Assembly: GCA_946699065.1 (NCBI GenBank)
Contig: CAMPDV010000233.1
Location: forward strand, 124,001-188,000
Origin: Loxodes magnus
Lineage: Eukaryota; Ciliophora; Karyorelictea; Loxodida; Loxodidae
Length of the DNA: 64,000 nucleotides
Reading direction: 5' to 3'
Part shown: piece by piece, positions 20,311 through 32,995 of the stretch
Layout of the letters: each line of letters starts with the position of its first letter
Position numbering within the stretch: position 1 is the stretch's first letter
Notes under the pieces: model-generated
Seen by the model: the letters and a program-made list of their open reading frames with translations, nothing else
Databases searched by the model: none
What the model was told of the DNA's origin: nothing
Made by a program: the position numbers and the translations under genes

Positions 20311-22944
20311 AAAATAAAATTATTTTTAAATATTATATTTATATTTAAAATTAAATTAAAAAAATCATTATATTTAACAAATTTAATCAGGTAAAAATTA
20401 TTCTGTTTATTTCAATATTATCATAAAAATTTATAAATCTTAAATAATAAAATATTAATAATTAACTTTAACTTTGCTAATAACATTTAGATAAATAAAT
20501 TAAGATTAACTATATAAATCAAAAATCAAAAATGCTAAATTTTCAGTATTTTTTATTTTTATAATAACTATACAATTTTAAAATTTCTTTCGTCGTAATG
20601 TTACTTTTTGCTAAATAATTTAATATAAATATTAATTAGGATTAACTAAGAGTATACTAAAATTTAGCAATGATTAATTTATATTTCTTTAAAAATTTTC
20701 TTTAATTTAATTTAAATTATTGAAAAATATTTAAATTAAATAATTTAAAATTTAGTTATTATTGTAAAAATTGGTTTTAATTATATTTTACTATTTTAAT
20801 TATTTAAATTATTAATCTTAAATATAGAAAATGAAAAACCTATCAATTAAAATTTAAATATTTTTTAAACTATTAATTTCAATTATGTAAATTTTAAAAT
20901 AAACTGATTAATTTAAAATTCTTAATGACAAGTATTAATTTTGATGTTTTTAAACTGATTAACTCTTTTCTTACTATTTAATTTTAACAACCTTTAAAGA
21001 GCTCAGCAGGGATATTCTATTAATCAGTTTCTGCAAAAAGAGTTCTCTATATAAAATGAATATATCTTCATCAAATCAAATTAAAAGATTTTATAGGAAT
21101 AAAAATTGTTTCTTTAAAATATTCTCTCTCCTTATTATCGATAATGTTCCCAGATTATTTAGTTTAAAACTAGTTCAAACCTAGATTTATGCTACGTCTA
21201 TTTACTTAGTTTTTTTCGATGAATATATCTTTATAATCTTATAAAAAGACTTTAAAATTATTATCAAGGCTTATAACTATTAGGAGGTGCTGCTTTAAAT
21301 ATATTGAAGCCAACTAAATCTCTAAAATGCACAGAGAATAATCAGTAAAGTAAATAAATGCTCCGCCGTACTTTAGGATGTAAATTAAATAATTTGATAA
21401 TAATAAAAAAATAGTTTAATTATATTTGAAATTAATCTGTTTACTTATATTTGTTCTAAATTTAAATAAAAGTAGATAGTGATAATATTTGGTAAATAAT
21501 AATATTAATAGTTAAAATTTTAAATAGACAGTATATAAACTAATTTAAATTAAAAGAATAGTTTAATTAAATAAATCTAAATTAAACATGCTTGCTTTTT
21601 AATTATTTTAATTTATACCTAAATATTTAAAATTAGTATAACTAAATAAAAATATTTTATTGTGAATTTATATTTTTACTCTATTTTAGAGAGGAAATTA
21701 AAGAAATTAGGAAAATATTTAAAAATAGAAATATAAAAAGTAATACATTAAAAATAAAATAAAGATCTAATTTAAGATTATTTACAATTGGTAATAGCTT
21801 ATTTTTACTTTAATAATTTATTTAGTTTAAAATAAAGTATGTTATTAATGATTTAATTTGATATAAATACAATTATTGATATTATAAATTGACTGGAATA
21901 AAGATTGTTTAAAATAAATAAAGTTAAAATAATGTATTTTTTAAATAAATACAGTAAACTCTAAATAATTGACATTAAATGGTATAAATATATAGAAAAT
22001 TAGAATTTAATTAAAATGAATTTTATTTTTCTCCATACTATTAAAAGTCTCTAATAAAGTATTAAATAAAGTATTTTAAAATTTTTATTTAAATAAACTT
22101 TTCTTTCCAAATTTCTTTAATTAATATTTTTAATTAAGAATTATTCTTAGAGCAAATTAAAATGTGCTATTTGATATTAAGATCTTTTTATGAAATTAAA
22201 GATAATATTATCCTCATAATTAAACTAATATGAATATAAATTAAATTATTATCCTTTAAGATGTAATTAATCTTATAAATATGAAAAACTTAATAATCTT
22301 TGCTAATTCATTTAATAAATATGAAGAAAACCTTAAGAATGATAAATCATTTAATTCACTTTTATCATTTTAAACATTCAAATCTTAACTTATTTTAATT
22401 AAAATCTAATTAAACTAAAATATTTTTAACGTAAAATTAAATGAAAAACTGATTAATAATGAAATAACTTAAAAAAGAAATGAATTGATAAAAATAAGTA
22501 ATATTTTAATATTATAGTAAAAATTAATAATTATTAATTTGTTAAAAATTATATTTTATTAAAAAACTTTCCAAACAGATTATTAAAATATTAAAATTAT
22601 AAAGGATTTCATCTTTTTAATTCAAATCTTCATAGATTAAACAAATTCTTAGTAATAGAATTAGTATTTTTCTCTCAATTTTGCATTTTCTTTTAAATAA
22701 TCTTATAAGTCTAGAAATATCTTATTATTTAAAATTGTTGAATATATATAAAGAAATAAATTTTATATTTTATATAAATATAGTTTATATTTAGAAATAA
22801 ATTTAATAACAAATATACTTTTTTATGATATATAAATTTAGTTTATATATCTATAGATATTTTAGAAATAAAATGTAAATTGAGAAAGAAAATATTCTCA
22901 TTAATATAATTTTTTTAAGACAAATTTTGAGAAATTCTCGAGAG
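20311..22944. other. AT-rich spacer, no gene seen
   Basis: About 2.6 kb, almost entirely A and T with short homopolymer runs. No motif-bearing frame, tRNA or repeat noticed, except a slightly GC-richer patch at 20995-21030 that I could not assign. Confidence 0.5.
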
Positions 22945-23817
22945 ATGAATGGCAACCGTATTTTTGCTAAATTTGGCATAGGAGTTACAAAATATGAGTT
23001 ATGCTCTAATTTAAAATTACGAAATAATTTTTATATAATTTCATCAATTCAGGCGAATTCGCAAAAACTAACATCATATAATACAAAAGCAAAAAAATTT
23101 GAAACAGAGATAATAAATATTTAGAGCCTTGATTCTCATTATAATCATGTAGAATAAATTTATAATCATTAACTATTAATTTCAGGAGGTATGTGGAACG
23201 ATTAGAAAAGGTTCATATTTTACTCTTAAGATTAATAAATATAAATATTTGAAATGCAATTCAGACGAATTTTCCATAGAACTAAATTTAATAGGAAAAA
23301 TTTAATATTTATTATTTCAGGAAGAGATGAATCAGATAATTAAATAAAAGACATACAAGAATGTGAAATTTTTAATTTGAAAACTTAAACTTTTAAAAAT
23401 ATTCAGCCTATACCAATTTCGGTAGTTGTTTTTGGATGCGACTTATTTTAAAATAAAATTTATACTTTTGGCGGATTTAACTGAAATTAAAGAGATTATG
23501 TAGATATAATTTAGTCCTATGATAGCAACACTAATGAGTGATTTAAATGCAATAGTCAACTAACATAAAAGTCATTAACTTCCGCTATCTTTATACCTAA
23601 ATTTAAATTTTTTCTTATTTATAGAAACCAGAACTCTAATATAGATACTTTAATATGGGATTTCAAGAATATAAAGAAATAAGGAGACAAATTTCCTTAG
23701 AAGAATATTTGCTTTACTTAACCCGTTTTAAGCAAAATGATAGCATTTTAATTTGATGAGAATAGTTTATTATTCAGTAATGATATACGAAATGGAAATT
23801 GGATACAAATTGTATGA
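22945..23817 (+). CDS. Kelch-repeat (beta-propeller) protein
   Basis: From ATG 22945 one frame runs 290 codons to TGA 23815-23817. It shows repeating Kelch-like blades: S-Y-N-T-K-A-K-K-F-E, then F-I-I-S-G-R-D-E-S followed by E-I-F-N-L-K-T-Q-T-F. Next are K-I-Y-T-F-G-G-F-N-W and S-Y-D-S-N-T-N-E-W, with the blade-end Trp encoded by TGA twice. About four blades are visible. Kelch propellers are protein-interaction platforms, often in ubiquitin ligase adaptors, but no BTB or F-box is seen. The start could be further upstream, and the final TGA could be Trp with a later stop. TAA/TAG for Gln are frequent. No intron is needed. Confidence 0.75.
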
Positions 23818-24059
23818 GAACTTTTTTCATTCATCTAATAAACTAAAAATAGTTTCTTAAAAAATAATTTTTTATATTTTTTCTATTTAAGGTTTAAATT
23901 ATCTATATCAAAAGCTATAATTATATATTTACAATTTTTTTTAATTTAATTATTTATAAAATAGAATTTAAAATTTAAAGCTAAATATTTTTGTTTTAAT
24001 ATGTATTTAATTTCCAGAAAAATATAATAAAAAGTTTAAAAAAAGGAATTTATAGTTTC

Positions 24060-24836
24060 AAAATTTGATCTTTGCATCCAGTACACTTGAAAATAACTTT
24101 TCTTGAACTAAAGAGCGGCTAAGGACTTCATTATTCTACCATCCTTGTTTATAAGTTGGATTTTACAGTTAAGCCTTCTTCATTTAGAAATTATTTTAAA
24201 AATTGTTAAATTTACTATTATACAATTTTATTCTATACATCATACCTGATTAAGTAAAATGAGTCTTTCATTATTTGTTTTTAATTGTTTTCATAGATTT
24301 GGTTTCTTCATCAGCTTCTTTTATAATTATGTTGCTTTTAACATATATAATAACGTATTTTTCTTTTAATGCTTTGGTATTTAATTTATTTTGATATCCA
24401 TAAAAATTCTTCCTTTTTATCCATTGATTCTTTTCTTATTAAATATTCTATTTTTCTTAAATTTCATTATTTGATGTTTGATTTAAGAAAACTAAAATTT
24501 AAAAATTTGAGGGATTTAGTTGATCTATTTGTCGATTTCATTCAGTTTATACCCCATTTATGATTATCTATTATTTATTGAGTCTTCTATAGATGGAAAT
24601 TAAAGGTTTGCTAATTATCTATTTTTTTCTAGTATCTATTCTAATTTTTCAATTTTTAATTTATGATGCTTTAATTCATAATGTATATTTTATATCCTAT
24701 ATAGGACAGAATGGGCAAAGGATTCCTGAGATAATCTTTCTTTATCTTATAAAGGTGATTAGTCGATTAAATTATATTGTTATTGTTATTTCTTAAGATA
24801 TTTGTTAAGAAATGTCTGTTGCTTCTTTGGAGCCAT
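24060..24836 (-). CDS. Gag-like coiled-coil ORF, second family
   Basis: ATG 24836 begins M-A-P-K-K-Q-Q-T-F-L-N-K-Y-L-K-K. It continues as a Gln-rich, Leu-heptad coiled coil (E-L-K-H-H-K-L-K-I-E-K-L-E) and is basic toward the end. The copy at 53853 (minus) starts M-A-P-K-K-Q-Q-T-S-I-N-E-Y-L-K-K and shares S-F-A-x-S-V and the 3' block TGAACTAAAG on the plus strand. The C-terminal part has K-D-G-R-I-like remnants but no clear zinc knuckle. Probably an element of the same gag-only type. I found no target-site duplication. Confidence 0.6.
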
Positions 24837-24839
24837 TTT

Positions 24840-25385
24840 ATATATTAACTACTAAATAATTTAAATCTTAAAATTTAATATTATATACAACTTAATAGTT
24901 TTAACTCAAATACTTTTAAATTTACTTTATTTAAATATAAATTATTTTAATTATTTTAATTATTTTAATTGTTTGAAAAAAATATAATTTTGGATATAAA
25001 ATGTGAAGAAATCATAAATTTTAGCACTTTTTTAAAATATTATCTCTTTTAACGCTTATAAAATAAAAAGTTAAAATCATTTTCAAGTTTTTCGCCATTT
25101 ATTTTCAAATGAGAAAAATTATTAAAAATGAATAAAAAAAAAACAATTTTGATTTAAAATGTTTTCGAAGATTATTTTAAATAAAAATAAATTTTAGCTA
25201 TATATTATTTTTTTTATTTATTTCTTGCTAGATGTACTATATTTTGATAAAAATCAAAGTTAAATTATAAGTTAGTTAGAATACTGGCTTTTTTAAACAA
25301 GATTATTAATAAAGATTTTTTTAATTAAATTTAAGTAATGTATTAATCTATTTTTTTAATTTTTTAATTAAATAATTAAATATGA
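24840..25385. other. AT-rich spacer, no gene seen
   Basis: Spacer between the gag-like element and the first SINE of the 25.4-26.3 kb cluster. Nothing recognised. Confidence 0.5.
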
Positions 25386-25390
25386 TTATA

Positions 25391-25790
25391 GAGCGAGTGC
25401 GCCTCATTGGCGAGCAGCTCTTTCAATATTAATATTTAATATTAAAAAATGTTTTCATACTTCTTGTTGTCATTCCATTCGTTCAATGAATCACATCAAT
25501 TTCTCCAAATTGGGAGTCTGCTTGTTAAAAATTATTATTGAATCTTGAATCAAATGCTCCAGTATTCTTAATAAGGTCCAAATAAGAATTAGTAATTAAA
25601 TCATTGCCAGATCCGTCAATCAAACGTTCATACTGCTAACGAGAACCCTCGAACAAGTTAGGCTTGTCTCTTCCGAATTTATCCTTTCCCGTGGTTGCAT
25701 CTAGTATGAGATCACTCGCAATGCAGTATGCACCTGCACCAAATTGCCTACTAGTTCTCTGCGACCTGTATCTATATTTTTATATCTATT
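25391..25790 (-). repeat. SINE-like element, family 1
   Basis: Aligns along its whole length with 4772-5160. The 3' hairpin is 25391-25420 (plus strand GAGCGAGTGCGCC...), with a CGCC/GGCG stem where other copies have CACC/GGTG or CTCC/GGGG, so the stem is kept by paired changes. On the minus strand the hairpin is followed by an A/T tail (25360-25390). No ORF. Confidence 0.7.
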
Positions 25791-25834
25791 TATTAATAAT
25801 AAAATGAATAAATAAATAAATAAATTTGATTATA

Positions 25835-26310
25835 GAGCGCGTAGCACTCTCGTTGGTGCTCAGCTCTTTAAAAAAAAATGTTTCATACTGACAAGAATGT
25901 TTCTTACTGATAAAATTATCAGATACTGGTAGACCTTGTTCAATACTGGTATAATTATTCAGTACTGATAAAAATATTCAATACTGATATAATTTTAGAA
26001 TACTCGTAATCTTTAATACTTGCTGGAGGTCCAAGGACATGACAGGATTATGTCTCATTGCATCACCAAAGCAGAGGACGACATGTGTCAATAATGGGTA
26101 CTTAAATTCCCCACCTCTGATGAAGCTCGTAATATTATTTCTTTTTCGTTCCAGTATTAAAAATAAACGAAACCAAATCAAGCCAACGTCGAAGGTCTAA
26201 TAATCTTATGTCTCGAAGCCAAACCAAAGCAGAGGAAGACATAACGTCGATTATGGGTACTTAACTTCCCCAACCTCTGATGAAGATGACCTTGTTGTTC
26301 ACCTTCGAAC
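25835..26310 (-). repeat. SINE-like element, family 2, with internal tandem structured unit
   Basis: Same 3' hairpin (25835-25866) and (TTTA)n tail (25800-25828) as family 1, but a different body. The body contains two tandem units about 160 bases apart (26069-26125 and 26226-26285). Each has AAAGCAGAGGA ... GGGTACTTAA ... CCTCTGATGAAG, and a related unit lies at 33912-33969. The AGAGG/CCTCT arms can pair. A shared tail on unrelated bodies is typical of SINEs mobilised by one LINE. Confidence 0.7.
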
Positions 26311-26339
26311 AACTATGGCGGTTTTAAAAAAATATATAT

Positions 26340-27745
26340 AATAAAGTGAAGAATTAAGGTTTTTTTAAAATGTCTCTAATGCTATTTTAAGTCCAAGTAG
26401 TAGTTTGATTCTCTTAAGTTAATCAAATAAAAGTTTTCTTTCCATTGAATCAAACATTTTTTCAACATCTATCAGGGTTGCTATCAAATTAGTCTTACCT
26501 CTAGCACTTTTTCGATAGTTATCAATTATTTGCTATATTATTCAAATCTATTAAGTATTTTATCTATTTTTCGAAGTCCCACTTATGAAGGGTGAATAAA
26601 ATTTCTCTAAAAAATCAGATTGCCAGTCTTTTTGTTCAAACTTGATTATGTAGCTTTAGAATAGTATTGATAAGAGAAATAGGTCGTCAGTTTTTCTGAT
26701 CATCTTTTATCCTTTGTTAATTTTGGAATTATTACCGAAAAAATTAATTCTTAAGGTATTCTTCCGAGCCTTAACATATTATTCAGAAAATAGTGAAGAA
26801 TTGATAATAATTATAACCACCATTTTTCAAAAATTTATCTTTTATTACGTTTGAACCTGTAGCTTTTCCATTTGAAATTACTTTTATAATTTCTTATATT
26901 TCTTTTATGATGAAAGATCTCTTATAAATGGGAGAGTGGATAACCTTAATTTTCTTAATATTATCGTGTATTTAATCTATTTTTAGATACTAAGATTTAT
27001 CTATTATTGATTAGATTAGAATACTAGTTAAAAACGCAATTCTCACATAAATAGAGAATTTATTTTTAATTTCTTGATTTAAGTTTATGATATTTCTTTT
27101 CTTATGATTTAGAATTTTCTTAGCTTGTGAAAACATTTTTTAGCATCTTTATAAGAAGATAAGGTTTCTTTTTCGCTTTATCTTTTTTAATTTCTACAGA
27201 TATGCTTAAAGTCTTTCCAAAATTGTTTCACTGTCTCATGAAGTTTAACTATTTATTATTTTATCTTTAAAATTTAATGTGAGCTTTCTTATATTCTGCA
27301 TTAGACCTTTTAGCCATTAAATATTTCTCAGAAGAACTTGAGGTTGTTTAATATAATTTTTGTCTGAAATAAACGATTCTAATACTTACTGTCATATCTT
27401 GAATGTTATTTTTAATGTAATTATCTTAATCTTTCTAAAAGATTTTTAGCACTTTTTCCTATCTATTGCATCTTATAACCTATTAATTTTAAATTTTCTC
27501 TGAGCTATTTTTCCCAATAGACTTAGAATTATAGATAAAGTAAAAAAATGAATGGAATATGATCAGATAATAAACTACTATTATGAACAGTAAAATATGC
27601 AAACTAAATAATTGTTCTATTATACCTGAATCCCTCTATCTTGACTATTTATTTAATCCTTTTAAATTATTAATTTTTTAGAAAGATGGAAAAGTCAGTT
27701 TAAGTAGTTAAATCAGCAGCTTATTGATTGATTATTATAATATTT
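26340..27745 (-). pseudogene. Decayed LINE reverse transcriptase fragment
   Basis: The minus strand retains matches to ORF2 at 10365-13960. They are the end of the endonuclease (V-H-N-S-S-L-L-S-D-H-I-P), then N-G-K-A-T-G-S-N, R-P-I-S-L-I-N-T-I-L-K and L-I-D-V-E-K-M-F-D-S-M-E-R-K. Frame changes separate these blocks, and the catalytic D-D box is missing because the copy stops near 26340. It belongs to the same clade as the full-length element but is clearly diverged. Confidence 0.8.
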
Positions 27746-27799
27746 ATCTATTTATATGTAGCTTTTTCTAATATTATTCATCATATTTTTTAAATAGGC

Positions 27800-28105
27800 A
27801 GGAACAATCTTCCAACCCAAATTTACTTTAATTCTGGTGCCAGGAAGTATTACATGGGAAAAGAATCGAATAAGAATTTATGGTAGGGTCCAAGAGAAAA
27901 CAAGACTGAAGAGACATCAAGTAGCGTTAATGATGAAAGTCGCTAGACGCTAAAGTCTCTTAGGGAGCATTCCGATAACGGCTCTATAAATAACACAATT
28001 CACAAGAGAATTCTAGCGCTATGGAAGACCTAAGTAACAATTTTTTGACTTTAACATTTTTTATTAAAGAGCTGCGAGACATTGAGGGGCTATGCACTCT
28101 ATAAT
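27800..28105 (+). repeat. SINE-like element in plus orientation
   Basis: Ends with the family hairpin at 28069-28099 (GAGCTGCGAGACATTGAGG...) and ATAATCTTATATATTAATTTA. It is the only copy whose 3' end points right. Its body (GCCAGGAAGTATTAC, TCGCTAGACGC, AACGGCTCTATAAA) is GC-richer than its surroundings and matches neither of the other bodies well. It is directly upstream of gag-like remnants. Confidence 0.55.
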
Positions 28106-28109
28106 CTTA

Positions 28110-28557
28110 TATATTAATTTAAGGTGAAGTGAATCCAAACTCAAGTTATCCTATTAGAAAAGGCAAATTAGATGATGATATTACTATAAGAATGGACACA
28201 AGATTAATTAGTGATATAGATTTAAGAAGAAACAACCTTAAGAAATAGAAAGAGGAATCTAAAGCCTATTCAAGATCAATTGATCGCTAAGCAGAAAAAT
28301 TTACAAGAAAAAAATATTTTGAACCATTCTTAGAAGCTCCAAAAATCTAAGATGCATTAAGATAACATAAGATGACAATATTAATTATTTGCAAGCATTA
28401 GCAAGAGGAGAAATAAGCAAGATATAAGGATTTACAATCCAATAAATCCAATAAATCCAGAAAAATAAAATTTCATTGATTTATACGAAACTTTATAAAC
28501 TTTAATACGTGGTAAACAAAAAAAGGTGACACCACGTTAATATATTATTATTATTAT
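28110..28557 (+). mobile_element. 3' part of a gag-only retroposon
   Basis: A charged reading (G-K-L-D-D-D-I-T-I-R, S-R-S-I-D-R) is followed by a hairpin, ACGTGGT (about 28506) pairing with ACCACGT (about 28530). An (ATT)n tail follows at 28537-28557. Hairpin plus ATT tail is the 3' signature of insertions 1 and 3. The knuckle is not seen, so this is a degraded copy. Confidence 0.5.
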
Positions 28558-28569
28558 TATATAAACTTG

Positions 28570-29330
28570 AATGAAAAATTACTTGTAAAAAATATTGATT
28601 AGGAAGAAATAGACAAAAAGGCTACCTACAAATTGAGCTTCTATATTTTAAGAGAAGCCAATAGACAATTTGCAGCAAGAAAAAATTAGTTTATCACAAC
28701 GAAGTAGAAATGTTAGTTTAGCTAGTTAAAGTGGAACTGAACTTCCAGGAAATGATTAAGAAAGATAATAGAAAACTTATGGAAAAACTAGAACTGTCTG
28801 AGTAAATAATTCAAGAATAATATCTCAGAGATTTAAACGCTTTCTGGATTATATAATAGAGTAATAATACTTAATCCTAAAACTAAGAATATAAATAGAG
28901 AGATGTGGAAAAAAAATTAATACAGCTAGTAGAAAATAAATTTAACTACAATAGTAAATTGACTCGTAAGACAAAAATTATATTACAATGATAATAGAAG
29001 TAGAATCAATCAGAAAACCTAAAAGAAATTCGAAAAAGCTATTGCTGTAATTCTTAAATGCATCTGTCGAGAAGATACAAGAAATTTCTAAATTTTAAAT
29101 GGGAATTTTGAAAAATTAAAGATAATAATAATTGAAGCTAAAGAACGAGAGAAGTCTTATGTAAATTTATTAGGAAATAATTACAGAAGATAGAAACAAT
29201 GGAGGAATTGGATACACAAGAATAGTAAACAAAATAAGGAGTATAGAAAATTTTAGAATTTTGATTTTAGCCTCTATGGAACAATCAGAATGTAGGTGGT
29301 TAAGAGATTGTAAATCCCCATAATCCCAAA
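28570..29330 (+). pseudogene. Decayed gag-like ORF
   Basis: The reading has a Ser/Gln-rich segment (S-L-S-Q-R-S-R-N-V-S-L-A-S). It continues with a long Gln/Leu/Lys coiled coil, a weak C-C-N-S-Q-M-H remnant of a knuckle, and Q-G-V-Q-K-I-L-E-F-W. That last block can be aligned with G-I-Y-K-R-K-L-F of the intact proteins. Several frame changes are needed. It sits right after the ATT tail of the previous element, so two elements are stacked. Confidence 0.45.
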
Positions 29331-30619
29331 ATTTAATGTTATCCATTAGATGAAACTTATCTCTATTTAATTTAAGGAGTTATAAATTAAAAAAATAGTA
29401 AATAAAAACTTAAAATTTTTAAAATAAATGCATAATTATATAATTAAAAAATAAATTATGATGTATTAATTTTATGTTTCTGGTTAATTTTTTAATCAGA
29501 AGTCATAAAAGATTCTACTGAAAATCTTAAAATAAGATATTTAAAATAAATATCTAAGCAATAATTTTATAAGTTATGCATAAATAAAGTAAAATGATCG
29601 CTTCATAAATAAATACTAAAATTTTATTATTTACTAAAATATAGATACTAAATTTTTAATTATTAAACTGATGCTAATATTTTAAATATATGATTAATTT
29701 TATTTTCTTTTTAATTAATAAAAGTTTAATTAAGAAGAATAAATAAAATGTTGTAAATAAGAGTAAAAATATCTAGAATGGAAATTATTTAATTGTAAGA
29801 TAGCTTCATATTTAAGTAATTTAGTTTTAAATATGTACTATTTAATTTAAAAAAAACTAAACCATATATTCTTTAATCGTATAAAAACTAAATAAATTTT
29901 GATCAAAAAAATAAATTTGATTTTAATAAGATAAAATATATTTAAAATGATATATAATATTTAAATATAAACCTTTATTATTTTATTCTTATTTTGATAA
30001 ATAAATAATTTTAATTGCTTTAATTAATATTAGATTTATATATTTTTAATATTATATTGTTAATAATTTTTATAATTTTATAAATCTCGTTTTGTTTATA
30101 AACAAGCATAATTATTTTTACTAAATAGAACTATTATAAAAAATAAAATAGATTAAAATTTACTTTATTTAGATTATATTTTTATAAAAATAGTTTATTA
30201 AAGTTATTATAAGAGATTGTATGAAAAAGTCTATTTTTTATATAATTAATATGATAAATTATATAATCTTATAATTTCTCTTAAAAGTAAAACTTTACTT
30301 TTTATTATTAAATAAATTGATTTCTTATTTTTATACTTTAAATAAAATATTTTACATAATCTCTTTGACAAAAATATTCAATTTTATTAATTTACTTAAT
30401 AATAAGAATTATTTATAAATCTTTTTTATTTCAAATATTATTATATTTACCAAATCAAAATTATTATATTTTATTGTGTTAATTAAACAATTAATTTTAT
30501 TTTTATATTATTTATTTTGAAAATCTAAAATATCAAATTAGTAAATGTTTTGGTTTCATTTTATTCATATATTTTACTTAAAATTTTATTAATTTTTCTT
30601 TTTAATATATAAAAAATAA
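29331..30619. other. AT-rich spacer, no gene seen
   Basis: Almost pure A/T with no supported frame, no repeat match and no GC-rich patch. Confidence 0.5.
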
Positions 30620-30860
30620 AGGTCACTGGAAATTGACTGTGGATTCTTGTAGTTCGCATTCTAACAAGCGGAGGTACGCAGTTAATAATGAGTACAAAAA
30701 CTGTTTGGAAGCTTTTAGCTTTGATGGCGAAATCATTCCATCCTGTTCTCGCCTCTTCTAGCCTTTCTTGAGGAAAGGTAAATATTATAAAGGTGGTTTC
30801 GTAGAGAGAAACAAGAAATTGAACCCTTATGTGGTTTTAATAAAGCCGAAATGTGAACCT
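30620..30860 (+). ncRNA. GC-richer island, candidate structured RNA
   Basis: About 240 bases stand out from the surrounding A/T desert. They form several short stems: CCTTTC-TTGA-GGAAAGG (30762-30778), GTTTC/GAAAC near 30805-30825, and AAGCT/AGCTT near 30703-30716. No frame gives a recognisable protein. In very AT-rich genomes, GC-rich islands often mark functional RNAs. Strand is a guess and I cannot name the RNA. It could also be a short exon or an old SINE. Confidence 0.35.
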
Positions 30861-32140
30861 ATTCTAATTTATCTTAATTTAATTTAATTTTTTTTATTCT
30901 GATACTTTTAGTTTATCTAAAATTAATTTTAATCTTAATTTATTTCACCTTATGAATAAATCTTGCTTTATACTTAATTCCATTTAATCTATTTACTATG
31001 ATTTTTCTTTTAAGTATTTTCTTCCTTTTTATCTTACCTTCTTGCGTGCAGAAGATTTTTAACATATTTTATCATTACTATTCTATTATTTTATTTTTCT
31101 TAAAGTTATGTATTTGCTTTATTTATGTCCTTTTCATTTTTAATATTATTTAATATTGTTTTTGAAAGGAAATAATTTATATTAGAGATATTATTTTATT
31201 TAAAATGGATCAAAATAACTTAGTTATAACTATTAATGCAATCACCATCAGAGTTTTAAATTTCTATAAAATCATTTCAGTCTATGAAATTTTTCCTTGG
31301 ATTTGTTGCAAAAATGTGTTTTGAATTAACTCTAATCTTAATTTTGAGTTTTTTGATTTTAGTAAATCTATCATGCTCATCAAGTTTTGAGTTCGGTTGA
31401 TACGAAACATTTACAGCGCTTGCAAACTTTAAGATTACTGTCTAAAGTAAAAGAGATTGCTAGCAATATTTTATTAGGAGCTATTAGACTTTTTAGGAGA
31501 AGCTTTTATGCTAGAACCATTTTTATATAATATAACAATTTGACTAAAATAATAATTAATATAATATTTTTATTAAATATATTAAAATATTTAAAATCAT
31601 TACTATACAATACTTAAATTCCCAAACCTATTCATAAGTTTTAGTATCTTATAATGTTTATTATATAAATTAATTAAAATAAATTTATTGAAAATGTAAA
31701 ATTTAAATATTTCATTTATTTATTAATTTTTAAAGGTTTCAAAGATTCAAGCTTCTAATTTATAAAAAGGAAACATTAGAATCTGTATTTCTACTAAAAG
31801 GAATGTAATATTAAAAATAATAAATAGATTAAATAGTTATTTTTTATAAATAACTATAAATATTAATAATTTAGATTTACCCTTCTTAAAAGCGTTTATC
31901 AACATTCTAATAAATTAAAAATCATAATTAAATATTAAATTTTTAAAATCTTAACCCTAAAGGCTAATATTATAATGAGGAGTTGTAGTTAATATTTGAT
32001 TTAAAAAATAGCAAAACTAAATAAGCACGAAAGTTAAAATATTTAAATGATTAATGTAATTTAGTTTGAAGATTCTATATATTTTATTTTATCTTAGAAA
32101 TATATTTTTTATAACTTTTTAATTTAAATAATTAAAAAGA
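30861..32140. other. AT-rich spacer, no gene seen
   Basis: No convincing coding or RNA signal. Slightly less AT-rich around 31250-31520, without a frame I can defend. Confidence 0.45.
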
Positions 32141-32412
32141 TGGTGGGAGCTGAGATTGACCTTCTGAATCATACTTTCTGGTTTTATGGTTAGGAACAAG
32201 TTCCTTTCCTGTCGCTGAGAAAGTCCCTGGTCAAAGTCAACCTTTGCAAGGGAACGCCTTCCTTTTGATTATCCACTCCTGGTAGGGGCTTGAAGCCTGG
32301 CTGCCCATAGCTTGGAGCTCCCTGGCAGCTGCTTTTCGAAAGCAACAGGATATCCCCGTTATCCCATGAAGGGAGTGTTGGGGTCGTTAAACTGCAAGAA
32401 GTTGCAGTCCAA
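32141..32412 (+). ncRNA. Structured GC-rich unit, partner of 42984-43250
   Basis: About 270 bases match 42984-43250 in reverse orientation. Conserved blocks are GTGGGAGCTGAGA, AGGAACAAGTTCCTTTCC, CGCTGAGAAAGTCCCTGGTCA, GGGCTTGAAGCCTGG and CAACAGGATATCC. Between them are hairpins whose sequence changes while pairing is kept (GCTTT-TCG-AAAGC here; TGTGC...GCACA there). Near the end ACTGCAA-GAAG-TTGCAGT folds. A conserved core with covarying stems indicates an RNA with a function, or a SINE family. No polymerase III terminator was located with certainty. Confidence 0.6.
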
Positions 32413-32576
32413 AAATCTTTAAGTTTAAAATTAATTAATTAATTATTATTGAGATTTTAATATAGCATTTATTTAGTTTACTTGCAAAATTAGCATCATA
32501 AAGATTTATTTACAATTAAGTTTATAAAAATTTATAGTCTATTATATTTAAGAATCCTAGCGTATACTTAGTAGCA

Positions 32577-32641
32577 GACAATAAAGTCAGTGATCTGGGG
32601 CGCTAGTCTTTCAGAGCTTGGTTCAAATCTCCGCCATCATT
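32577..32641 (+). pseudogene. tRNA-Leu remnant lacking its D-arm and anticodon arm
   Basis: Contains GGCGCTAGTCTTTC and GGTTCAAATC, matching the variable and T-arm region of tRNA-Leu at 43656. A 5' GACA and 3' T-run are also kept, but the D-arm and anticodon arm are collapsed. It cannot form a tRNA. Relic or tRNA-derived repeat. Confidence 0.6.
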
Positions 32642-32644
32642 TTT

Positions 32645-32990
32645 TAGTATTAAAAAGCAAAATTAATGTTAATTGAATTCTTTAGTTTACAATAAAAAAG
32701 AATTAATAAATGTGCTGCAACAAATACAATCATCTAAACACAAAATAATTTTAAATTTAATAATATGAATGATAATATTTTCTATCAATATTAATCCATA
32801 AAATTCTTATTTTTATATCTTTAAATAAAGTATTTTATTTTTAGTAGAGTAAAGTTAAATATGCTAAGATATTAATTAGACATGGAAATAGTAGAACGTA
32901 CAATTTAGAAGAGTTTTAAATTACAAATATATAATAAAAAATAATTAGTATAAAAACATTCTGAAAAATAATTAAGGCAAAAACTTTTAT
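32645..32990. other. AT-rich spacer, no gene seen
   Basis: Nothing recognised between the tRNA remnant and the possible gene at 32996. Confidence 0.5.
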
Positions 32991-32995
32991 TATCA

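Noticed and set aside
32385..32400. Telomerase RNA template, from a TTGGGGT-like string
   Set aside because: Only one short match, no repeat permutation, and the partner copy at 42984-43250 lacks it.
32141..32412. RNase P or MRP RNA, because of GAGAAAGTCCC resembling CR-I
   Set aside because: I found no matching CR-V partner or P4 pairing, and a second diverged copy exists, so one motif is not enough.
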